A stretch of 7,356 nucleotides of DNA, taken from contig JAJFLS010000789.1 of NCBI GenBank assembly GCA_021772595.1, positions 1-7,356 of the forward strand. Reading direction: 5' to 3'. The stretch comes from Opitutales bacterium (lineage in GTDB: Bacteria; Verrucomicrobiota; Verrucomicrobiia; Opitutales; Opitutaceae). Both the position numbers and the translations under genes were made by a program. Below, piece by piece: positions 1 to 5,454 of the stretch (position 1 is the stretch's first letter; the number at the start of each line of letters is the position of its first letter). Under the pieces are notes generated by a model, which did no database searches, had not been told where the DNA came from, and worked only from the letters and a program-made list of their open reading frames with translations.

Positions 1-187
1 TTTAAACCAACCAAAATTCTGCGTCCCGCGCCGGTCCTCCCTACCCGCGTCACGAAAAAGGGATGATCGAGATACAACAAAGCTGTCCCTACGGATTTTT
101 GCTGCGCCATAAAAAAATCGCGTCATTGTCTCATCAATTGATTCACTCCATCAAACCCCTTTCCAACCCTAAAACCAAAGTGATCCT

Positions 188-1078
188 ATGAACCGAAAAA
201 ATGCCTCCGACTTCCCCCAAGAATTGCTCGATATCTACGACGAATACGTGCACGGAAAAATCGACCGACGCGTTTTCTTCAGCAAAGCCGCTAAGTTCGC
301 GACGGCCGGCATCACCGCTGCCGCTCTCGTCGAATCCCTCAGCCCCCACTACGCCTGGGCGGAACAAGTCTCCAAAAACGATCCGCGCATAAAGACCGAG
401 TACGCCACCTACGATTCGCCAAACGGCCACGGCAAAATGCGAGGCTATCTAGCGACTCCAGCGAACGCCACAGGCAAGCTCCCCGGCGTAATCGTCGTCC
501 ACGAAAACCGTGGCCTCAATCCCTACGTTGAAGACGTCGTCCGCAGAGCCGCCACTGCGGGCTTTCTCGCTTTTGGTCCCGACGCGCTCACTCCCCTGGG
601 CGGCTATCCAGGAAACGACGACGATGGCCGGACCATGCAGCGCAAACTCGATTCCGCTAAAATCGTCGAAGACTTCATCGCCGCGACTAAATTTCTGCAC
701 GGCCAAGATAACTGCAGCAAATCCATCGGCGTGGTCGGCTTCTGCTTCGGAGGCGGCATGTCCAACACGTTAGCCGTGCGGCTCCCGAATATCATAAAAG
801 CCGCCGCTCCATTCTACGGTGGCCAGCCATCCGCCGAAGATACCAAGAAAATCAAAGCATCCTTGCTGCTCCACTACGCCGCGCTCGACAAGCGCGTCAA
901 CGCAGGATGGCCCGACTACGAAGCCGCGCTCAAAGCCAACAACATCGAGTACACCGCTCACATTTATCCCGAAACCAACCACGGATTCCACAACGACACC
1001 ACCCCCCGCTACGACGAAGCCGCCGCCAAAATCGCCTGGGACCGCACTATAGCCTTCTTCCAAGAAAAGCTGGGGTAG
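188..1078 (+). CDS. yghX: YghX-like dienelactone hydrolase family protein, probably Tat-exported
   Basis: This is a 296-residue alpha/beta hydrolase of the dienelactone hydrolase family. It closely follows what I recall of E. coli YghX along its whole length, including the start (DFPQELLD), VVHENRGLNPY and the end. The expected catalytic residues are visible: nucleophile Cys186 in GFCFGGG (184-190), Asp234 in the AALD segment, and His265 in NHGFHND (264-270). Glu106 in HENRG matches the glutamate that activates the cysteine in this family. The N-terminus has a twin arginine (DRRVFF, R27-R28), a weakly hydrophobic stretch (about 36-50) and an AWA-EQ site near residue 58, so Tat export and cleavage are plausible. 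The physiological substrate of YghX-type proteins is not established. The start fits the family length, although no clear Shine-Dalgarno precedes it. The gene converges on the GH63 gene across a repeat-filled gap. Family assignment is strong; export is inference. Confidence 0.93.
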   Translation: MNRKNASDFPQELLDIYDEYVHGKIDRRVFFSKAAKFATAGITAAALVESLSPHYAWAEQVSKNDPRIKTEYATYDSPNGHGKMRGYLATPANATGKLPGVIVVHENRGLNPYVEDVVRRAATAGFLAFGPDALTPLGGYPGNDDDGRTMQRKLDSAKIVEDFIAATKFLHGQDNCSKSIGVVGFCFGGGMSNTLAVRLPNIIKAAAPFYGGQPSAEDTKKIKASLLLHYAALDKRVNAGWPDYEAALKANNIEYTAHIYPETNHGFHNDTTPRYDEAAAKIAWDRTIAFFQEKLG

Positions 1079-1083
1079 TCAAG

Positions 1084-1106
1084 GTAGGGCCCGACTGCCA
1101 GGCAAG
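1084..1106 (+). repeat. degenerate GTAG-headed palindrome
   Basis: A GTAG tetranucleotide (1084-1087) begins six bases after the hydrolase stop codon. It is followed by a GC-rich imperfect palindrome in which GGCCCGAC faces GGCAAGCC. The arms match at only about five of eight positions, so this may be a decayed REP half-element. It is listed because better-preserved GTAG-headed elements fill the rest of the same junction. Confidence 0.35.
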
Positions 1107-1107
1107 C

Positions 1108-1221
1108 CGCGTCAACTTAACTGAAATCGTCTGAAAACCACGCGAGTTCCTCGTGTAGCTACGCCGAGACTTCGGCGTGGAGCCTGCAAAGGAGCCAACT
1201 GTTTAGACTTAAGTTGACGCG
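1108..1221. repeat. 13-bp inverted repeat enclosing a GTAG hairpin (MITE-like)
   Basis: CGCGTCAACTTAA at 1108-1120 is matched exactly by its reverse complement at 1209-1221. Just inside, GTCTGAAAAC on the left and GTTTAGAC on the right continue the complementarity with a gap. The 114-base unit encloses the GTAG hairpin at 1155-1183. It contains no reading frame and I see no clear target-site duplication. It could be a tiny non-autonomous element or a composite repeat, and it lies in the convergent gap between the hydrolase and glucosidase genes. Confidence 0.6.
1155..1183 (+). repeat. GTAG-headed hairpin (REP-like, single copy)
   Basis: GTAG (1155-1158) is followed by a stem of ACGCCGA (1161-1167) and TCGGCGT (1172-1178) around a four-base loop. 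GCT and AGC flank the stem and extend it past a small bulge. The head plus imperfect palindrome has the architecture of REP sequences. Unlike most others here, it has no inverted partner nearby. It could also act as a transcript-end hairpin, but no U-tract follows. Confidence 0.6.
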
Positions 1222-1264
1222 CAGGCGCGGAACGGGCCGCGTCAGCCTAAAACGCATCTACTCG

Positions 1265-1343
1265 ATGGTAGGGCTGCTTATCCCTGAGCAGCCGCAAGAA
1301 GCTCTGTCATTCGCTGCTGACTAAGGATAGTCAGCCCTACCAT
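1265..1343. repeat. REPIN-like inverted pair, family A, next to the glucosidase stop
   Basis: The outer arms ATGGTAGGGCTG (1265-1276) and CAGCCCTACCAT (1332-1343) are perfectly complementary. Each half is itself a hairpin: GGCTGCT/AGCAGCC at 1272-1293 and GCTGACT/AGTCAGC at 1316-1335. The GGTAG heads point outward, the usual REPIN layout. The left half matches the outer element at 6395-6422 at 26 of 28 positions, so this is a repeated family. The pair ends three bases before the glucosidase stop codon, and its hairpins could help terminate both convergent transcripts. Confidence 0.8.
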
Positions 1344-1346
1344 TTG

Positions 1347-4019
1347 TTACCGCCGCAACAACTCCGCCACCAACGCCGTCCATCCCGTCTGATGACTCGC
1401 GCCGAGCCCCTTCCCCGTCTCGCCGTGAAAAAATTCGTAGAAGAGCGGCAGTCCGTGGAAATGCGGCTCGCGCGAATATCGGATTTCTTCTCCATGGCAT
1501 GGCCGTTGTCCATCCTTGCCTGGCAGAAACAGCCGGTTCATTCGGTGACTCAACTCGGTCGCGCATTGCTCCAGCGTCAGCCAATTCTCGGAACCCGTGG
1601 GAAACTCCGCCTTAAACGACTTTCCATAGTATGCATGATAATCGCGCAAGGCTTCAATAATCAAAAACGCAATCGGAAACCAAATCGGCCCGCGCCAATT
1701 GGAATTCCCGCCGAACAGCCATGTATCTGAATCTCCAGGCGAATACTTGATTTCGTAACGCTCGCCATCCAGCTCCAATTCATACGGATTGCGTTCATAG
1801 TGCCGGGATAGAGAACGAATCCCGAACACCGAGAGAAACTCGTCCTCGTCAAACAAATACGCGAGCAATCGCTCGAGCCTTTCCCTGGTCGGAATCGCGA
1901 GCAAATAGACCGCGTCATCGCAGCCTTCAGATTCGCAGGAAATCTGTTTCGAAAGATCCTTTCGATGCTTCAAGTACCACCGCATGCGTTTCTCGAATCG
2001 CGGCATCGACTTCAAGAGCTTGTTATCAAGAATATCGACCGCGATTAGCGGCATCAAACCGACAAGACTCCGCACTCGAATTCGAGTCGTGTCTCCACCG
2101 GGATGCCGAATCTCGTCGTAGTAGAATCCATCTTCATCATCCCAAAGTCCGCTTTCGCCAAAATGATTCATCGCTTCCGAGATACTCATAAAGTGCTCGA
2201 AGAATTTCGAAGCTACATCCTCGTAATCGGAATCGTGCCGCGCCAACTCGAGAGCGATCGCCAGCATCGTCGAACAGTAGAACGCCATCCATGCCGTGCC
2301 GTCCGCCTGGTGCAGCGAATGTCCTTCGGGGAGCGGTTGGGAACGGTCGAACAGACCGATATTGTCCAACCCGAGAAAACCGCCCGCGAAGAGGTTATTC
2401 CCTTCCGGGTCCTTGCGATTCACCCACCAAGTAAAATTCAACATGAGTTTGTGAAACGCCCTTTTCAGAAAGGAAACATCCGGATCCGATCCGTCACTGC
2501 TTATTCGATACACATGCAAACATGCCCACGCATGCACCGGCGGATTCACATCGCCCAAGGCCCATTCGTATGCGGGGATCTGCCCGTTCGGGTGCATATA
2601 CCATTCACGCAAAAAAAGGATTAATTGCTTCTTCGCGAAATCCGGATCAATGCGCGCAAACGGGATCATGTGAAACGCCAGATCCCAAGCCGCATACCAC
2701 GGATACTCCCACTTGTCGGGCATCGAGATGACATCTCGATTGAAAAGATGCTCCCACCCATGGTTTCGTCCTGCCAGTCGCTCGCGAGGCGGCTCCCCAA
2801 CATCCCGATCACCTCGCAGCCAATCGTGGACCGAGTAGTGATAAAACTGCTTGCTCCATAGCAAACCCGCGAAGGCTTGGCGCTCAACCAAACGCTCTTC
2901 ATCGGAAAGTTTACTCGGAGAAATCCCCGCGTAGAATTCGTCCGCTTCCTCTACACGCTTTTTGAAGACAGAGTCGAAGCCCTTTCCGAAAGCCCGCTTG
3001 GGAGGCGCTTCGTCACTAAAGAGTCGAAACTCTAAAGACACGCTTTCACCCGCCAGAATCTCCAAATCGTAATGAGCCGCAGCGATCGTTCCGCGCTTCT
3101 CGGGATTCACCGCGTCGAGCTCTCCATTGATCATCCAACGCTCAATGCCGTCTTTCACATAGGAAGTGTAGGCATCGGCTTGATACAAGGTTCGCGTATT
3201 CGTTTCGTTCTCGGTAAAAACGTACTCAGGCCGCGTCCCATCCGAAGCCTCGTTCGCTTCAAATCGAAATCCGTTTAGCGATTCGTGCGAAAGCTCCAGT
3301 CCAGTCGCCGAGCTTTGACAGATGCTCGGTTTGAGTGTGCATCCCTCGTGCTCGCATCCCCAGATCCAAGTGTTGCGAAAAAAGAGTTTCGGCAATGCGT
3401 GTAACTTGGCCGTCTCGGGCCCGCGATTGCTGAGAACCAATCGAATCAGAATATCGTCCGGTCCGTCCTTGGCGTATTCAATTTGAACATCGAAATATCG
3501 ATTTTCATCGAATACGCCTGTATCCAGCAATTCATACTCGGGATCGTTTTTTCCGCGACGCCCGTTCTCCTCCTTGAGCTGTGCGTACGGAAACGCGCTT
3601 TGCGGATACTTGTAGAGCGCTTTCGCGTAACTATGCGAAGGCGTCGAATCGAGGTAATAGTAAAGTTCCTTGCAGTCCTCGCCATGATTGCCCTGCTTGC
3701 CGTCTAATCCATACAGCCTCTCCTTGAGTCGCTCATCCTTTCCATTCCAGAACGCCAGCGAAAAGCAAAGCCGACACTCCCGATCGCAAAACCCAAGCAG
3801 TCCATCCTCTCCCCATCGATAAGCCCGAAGTCCCGCCTGCTCGAAAGGAAAATGCTCCCACGCCTCGCCATCAGGCGAATAGTCTTCTCTCACCGTCCCC
3901 CACTGCCGTTCCGAAAGGTACGGCCCCCAACGTTTCCAATTCGCCACCCGCGAGGCCGACTCGTCGAGCCGCTTCCGCTCAGCGTTTAATGGTGAAGAAG
4001 ATTTCTTTCGTGCAGGCAT
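1347..4019 (-). CDS. GH63-type (MGH1-like) glucosidase
   Basis: This 890-residue protein matches the bacterial glycoside hydrolase family 63 / mannosylglycerate-hydrolase-like glucosidases in length and motifs. The N-terminal part (about 1-380) would be the beta-rich domain, starting with a conserved-looking RWGPYLSERQWGTVREDYS. The (alpha/alpha)6 catalytic barrel would span about 385-890. By motif comparison with GH63 enzymes, Asp552 in GLDN (550-553) is the candidate general acid and Glu862 in YEFFHGETG the candidate base, followed by the typical C-terminal GASHQTGWTALVAELL. There is no signal peptide or membrane segment, so it is probably cytoplasmic and would act on imported or internal alpha-glucosides or glucosylated solutes. 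The exact substrate cannot be read from sequence. No Shine-Dalgarno is evident before the ATG. The AlkZ-related gene lies 168 bases upstream on the same strand, separated by a hairpin pair, so co-transcription is possible but uncertain. Confidence 0.88.
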   Translation of the reverse strand: MPARKKSSSPLNAERKRLDESASRVANWKRWGPYLSERQWGTVREDYSPDGEAWEHFPFEQAGLRAYRWGEDGLLGFCDRECRLCFSLAFWNGKDERLKERLYGLDGKQGNHGEDCKELYYYLDSTPSHSYAKALYKYPQSAFPYAQLKEENGRRGKNDPEYELLDTGVFDENRYFDVQIEYAKDGPDDILIRLVLSNRGPETAKLHALPKLFFRNTWIWGCEHEGCTLKPSICQSSATGLELSHESLNGFRFEANEASDGTRPEYVFTENETNTRTLYQADAYTSYVKDGIERWMINGELDAVNPEKRGTIAAAHYDLEILAGESVSLEFRLFSDEAPPKRAFGKGFDSVFKKRVEEADEFYAGISPSKLSDEERLVERQAFAGLLWSKQFYHYSVHDWLRGDRDVGEPPRERLAGRNHGWEHLFNRDVISMPDKWEYPWYAAWDLAFHMIPFARIDPDFAKKQLILFLREWYMHPNGQIPAYEWALGDVNPPVHAWACLHVYRISSDGSDPDVSFLKRAFHKLMLNFTWWVNRKDPEGNNLFAGGFLGLDNIGLFDRSQPLPEGHSLHQADGTAWMAFYCSTMLAIALELARHDSDYEDVASKFFEHFMSISEAMNHFGESGLWDDEDGFYYDEIRHPGGDTTRIRVRSLVGLMPLIAVDILDNKLLKSMPRFEKRMRWYLKHRKDLSKQISCESEGCDDAVYLLAIPTRERLERLLAYLFDEDEFLSVFGIRSLSRHYERNPYELELDGERYEIKYSPGDSDTWLFGGNSNWRGPIWFPIAFLIIEALRDYHAYYGKSFKAEFPTGSENWLTLEQCATELSHRMNRLFLPGKDGQRPCHGEEIRYSREPHFHGLPLFYEFFHGETGKGLGASHQTGWTALVAELLRR

Positions 4020-4097
4020 AGATTACTAACGATCAAAATGCGGCCAACCGACAATTTCCGCAAGTGCGTTTAAAAAGTCGTCGAAAGAATCCGAATA

Positions 4098-4168
4098 GTT
4101 CGGGACGGCGCCCGAACTCTACCTATTTCAATGCCAACGTATGGTAGCGTCCGGGCGCCACCCCGGAC
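4098..4168. repeat. GTAG-headed inverted pair, family D, heads facing inward
   Basis: There are two perfect 7-bp hairpins: GTTCGGG/CCCGAAC (4098-4117) and GTCCGGG/CCCGGAC (4149-4168). Their six-base loops, read in the same orientation, are CGCCGT and CGCCAC. Each is next to a GGTAG head: CTACC at 4119-4123 on the left, GGTAG at 4143-4147 on the right. The copies are inverted but, unlike the other pairs in the window, the heads face each other. The pair sits between the AlkZ-related and glucosidase genes, both on the minus strand, and could attenuate read-through or stabilise an upstream mRNA end. Confidence 0.8.
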
Positions 4169-4187
4169 TAAAGCCGTTGATGCAGAC

Positions 4188-4727
4188 TCAATCTTCAATC
4201 AGCTCCAAATACACTTCGCTAAACGGTACCCAAGTATCGTTTGCCAGTCCCGGCTCGTTGCTGCGGACGAGGTTGAGAGTCACTTGAAGCTGCTTCAATG
4301 CCGTATCGAATCGGGATTTCGTGCAGCCGTGCAGAGCAATCGCTTCCTTGCGAAGCTCGCCGGTCGTGTTCGGGTTCAGTCGCGCGATCTCGTAAACGTG
4401 CTGAGCGAGTTCCGAGCATTCGACGACTGGTTTGTGAGCCGCGGCGTAGTGCGTGTCGCGCAAATACGCCAAGGTCATCAAGGCCGCGTGTCCTCCTTGG
4501 ATCTTTCCGTAGAAAATGTCATCCGGATACGTTTCGGGCAACTCGTTCTTCCAAGCCCAAACCGCTTCAATCTTCGCTCCCCATTTCGTTCGGCCTCCCT
4601 TTCTCTCGGGCAGATCAACCGCGTCCCAAAGCGACGGAATTCCTTTCGCCTTGTCGCTGAAGATCGTGCAGATCCCAACTGATTCGACAAACTCGAAGGC
4701 TTCCTCCAAGGTCTTAACATTCGCCAT
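4188..4727 (-). CDS. AlkZ-related small winged-helix protein, function unknown
   Basis: This 179-residue protein resembles short proteins annotated as AlkZ-related. Shared-looking features are the opening VKTLEEAFEFVESVGICTIF, the PSLWDAV segment (31-37), the WAWKNELPE block (57-65) and FYGKI (72-76). A helical C-terminal part (about 104-165), with LRKEAI and SRFDTALKQLQ, looks like a winged-helix fold. True AlkZ/YcaQ DNA glycosylases are roughly twice as long and carry a QxQ or QxD catalytic motif in the N-terminal half. I see no such motif in that position, so glycosylase activity should not be assumed. There is no signal peptide, and it is probably cytoplasmic. The ATG at 4727 is supported by an AGAGGA Shine-Dalgarno seven bases upstream. 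The gene is divergent from the SDR gene, with 727 bases of repeat-rich DNA between them, and lies upstream of the glucosidase. Confidence 0.75.
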   Translation of the reverse strand: MANVKTLEEAFEFVESVGICTIFSDKAKGIPSLWDAVDLPERKGGRTKWGAKIEAVWAWKNELPETYPDDIFYGKIQGGHAALMTLAYLRDTHYAAAHKPVVECSELAQHVYEIARLNPNTTGELRKEAIALHGCTKSRFDTALKQLQVTLNLVRSNEPGLANDTWVPFSEVYLELIED

Positions 4728-4734
4728 ATCCTAA

Positions 4735-4740
4735 TCCTCT
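4735..4740 (-). promoter_or_regulatory. Shine-Dalgarno of the AlkZ-related gene
   Basis: On the minus strand AGAGGA lies seven bases before the ATG at 4727, good spacing for ribosome binding. It is the only convincing Shine-Dalgarno among the gene starts in this window, and it supports the chosen start. Confidence 0.6.
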
Positions 4741-4819
4741 GCCATACAAACCGAACTTAGCCAAGCTCACGGATTCTAAGAGTCTGTTTAATGAAATCGC
4801 CACGCTCAAAAGGCCCACT

Positions 4820-4840
4820 CCCCGCTGCAAGCAGACGGGG
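4820..4840 (+). repeat. strong GC-rich hairpin
   Basis: CCCCG-CTGC (4820-4828) pairs with GCAG-A-CGGGG (4831-4840), giving nine base pairs with a single bulged A and a two-base turn. AT-rich DNA follows. No coding sequence lies directly upstream on this strand, so it is more likely a dispersed repeat than a terminator, though terminator activity is not excluded. Confidence 0.5.
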
Positions 4841-4864
4841 TATTTAATTACAATAAATGGAAAT

Positions 4865-4910
4865 GCGTTCGGGGCGCCCCAAGGCTTCGCAGGGCAGGCT
4901 ACCCGAACGC
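4865..4910. repeat. 9-bp stem palindrome with CTACC head
   Basis: GCGTTCGGG (4865-4873) and CCCGAACGC (4902-4910) are exact complements enclosing a GC-rich interior. The right arm overlaps GCTACCC, which is GGGTAGC on the minus strand, recalling the GTAG heads of the other elements. A reading frame across it on the minus strand (4844-5116) looks like translated repeat rather than protein. Confidence 0.55.
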
Positions 4911-4932
4911 TTCCTGTTTGAAGGGAATTCTA

Positions 4933-4982
4933 GGGTAGCGAACGGGCGGTTCTCATGAGCCTGTCGAATGGCCGTCCCGTTC
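4933..4982. repeat. GGGTAG-headed imperfect palindrome
   Basis: GGGTAGC (4933-4939) is followed by GAACGGG (4940-4946), which pairs with CCCGTTC (4976-4982). An adjoining CGG/CCG continues the stem past a one-base bulge. GGGTAGC is also the complement of GCTACCC at 4898-4904, so this element and the preceding palindrome form an inverted pair with heads facing each other, like the pair at 4098-4168. Confidence 0.5.
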
Positions 4983-5099
4983 CAATGATTCGCCGAATCG
5001 AGAAACGCCTTCATTGCGATGAAGTAGAAAGATGACGCAGGAGGGTGCGTTGCTAAGTTTCGCTTATTACGGGATCTAATCATGGGCCAATGAACTTGA

Positions 5100-5214
5100 T
5101 TCACGCGAAGCCGCAAAGTCGCGAAGGAAAGTCATTGAAAAGCAATAAACTTCTATTCTTCCCTCGCTATTTCCAAGTCCTTGTAAACTTCGCGTTTTCG
5201 CGACTTCGCGTGAA
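5100..5214. repeat. inverted pair with TTCACGCGAAG ends
   Basis: A 28-base arm at 5100-5127 beginning TTCACGCGAAG matches the reverse complement of 5187-5214 at 23 of 28 positions. Within each arm a CGCRAA-type unit repeats (CGCGAAG, CGCAAAG, CGCGAAG). The style differs from the GTAG-headed elements, with no GTAG and outer ends reading TTCACGC. I recall similar short CGCAAAG-type repeats scattered between genes in other bacterial genomes. The interior is AT-rich and non-coding. Confidence 0.65.
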
Positions 5215-5223
5215 CCCTCTTCA

Positions 5224-5247
5224 CTAAGAGAGTGTCCAAGAAGTCGC
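5224..5247 (+). repeat. possible third degenerate copy of the framing repeat
   Basis: CTAAGAGAGTGT at 5224-5235 and the following CCAAGAAGTCGC resemble CTAAGAGTCTGT and TTAATGAAATCGC at 4777-4801 in the same orientation, with scattered mismatches and one gap. It may be another decayed end of the element family framing this region. The similarity is modest. Confidence 0.3.
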
Positions 5248-5253
5248 AAATTT

Positions 5254-5360
5254 GTAGGGACGTCGCTTGCGACGGGGCGTAACGTAGTGAAGACTGTTGC
5301 GAGAGACCGCAAAAGAAGCTAAAACTCTTCATACGCGGTCTCCGCAAGCGGAGCCCCTAC
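5254..5360. repeat. REPIN-like inverted pair, family C
   Basis: On the left, GTAGGGA (5254-5260) is followed by the hairpin CGTCG-CTTG-CGACG (5261-5274). On the right, CTCCG-CAAG-CGGAG (5340-5353) is followed by CCCCTAC (5354-5360). In the same orientation both halves read GTAGGGR, a five-base stem, the loop CTTG and the stem's complement. The stems differ by compensating changes, so structure is conserved more than sequence. Heads point outward. The spacer also contains GAGACCGC (5303-5310), which can pair with GCGGTCTC (5335-5342) as an alternative fold. Confidence 0.75.
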
Positions 5361-5439
5361 GTTCGGAAGATGCATACTCCAGACTTATAAAACAGCCTCT
5401 TAGAATCTCGCGTTTCCGAGACTTGGCCTCCAATTTCGC

Positions 5440-5445
5440 TAGAAT
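5440..5445 (+). promoter_or_regulatory. possible -10 box of the SDR gene
   Basis: TAGAAT lies nine bases before the ATG at 5455 and differs by one base from the TATAAT consensus. No good -35 sits at the expected distance. If used, transcription would start within a few bases of the ATG, giving a nearly leaderless mRNA, which would suit the absence of a Shine-Dalgarno. This is weak, sequence-only evidence. Confidence 0.25.
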
Positions 5446-5454
5446 TACCCAATC

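Larger units (their letters stand above)
4772..5407. repeat. inverted repeat framing the divergent intergenic region
   Basis: GATTCTAAGAGTCTGTTTA (4772-4790) and AAAACAGCCTCTTAGAATC (5389-5407) are inverted copies matching at 17 of 19 positions. Beyond each core lies a further similar segment (CCAAG and CTTGG with nearby CTC/GAG). Each copy ends about 45-48 bases from its neighbouring start codon. The arms could be terminal repeats of a decayed mobile element whose interior is now non-coding, or a shared regulatory site in front of both divergent genes. The interior holds no supported gene, only hairpins and inverted repeats, which are listed separately. Confidence 0.6.

Noticed and set aside
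41..92. CTACCC (41-46) and CCCTAC (87-92) upstream of the hydrolase as a further GTAG-headed pair
   Set aside because: Both heads are on the same strand and no convincing hairpin follows either one, so chance is the simpler explanation.
1084..1343. CRISPR array or tandem repeat array
   Set aside because: The repeats are inverted, of different families and unevenly spaced; there are no regular direct repeats with unique spacers and no cas genes.
2103..2624. 173-codon plus-strand open frame inside the glucosidase gene
   Set aside because: It is antisense to well-conserved parts of the GH63 catalytic domain and has no recognisable features; a shadow frame.
4280..4296. QLQ (residues 146-148) in the AlkZ-related protein as a possible QxQ catalytic motif
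   Set aside because: It lies in the C-terminal helical part, not in the N-terminal position where the AlkZ motif is found, and probably reflects an ordinary helix sequence.
4131..4682. 183-codon plus-strand open frame opposite the AlkZ-related gene
   Set aside because: The minus-strand frame has a Shine-Dalgarno and family-like motifs; this one is arginine/serine-rich shadow sequence and starts within the repeat pair at 4098-4168.
4844..5116. 90-codon open frame on the minus strand in the repeat-rich region
   Set aside because: It runs through the palindromes at 4865-4910 and 4933-4982, has no Shine-Dalgarno or recognisable domain, and its protein reads like translated repeat sequence.
5076..5347. 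Two overlapping minus-strand open frames (5076-5312 and 5153-5347)
   Set aside because: Both cross the inverted pairs at 5100-5214 and 5254-5360 and show no protein-like pattern; repeats explain them.
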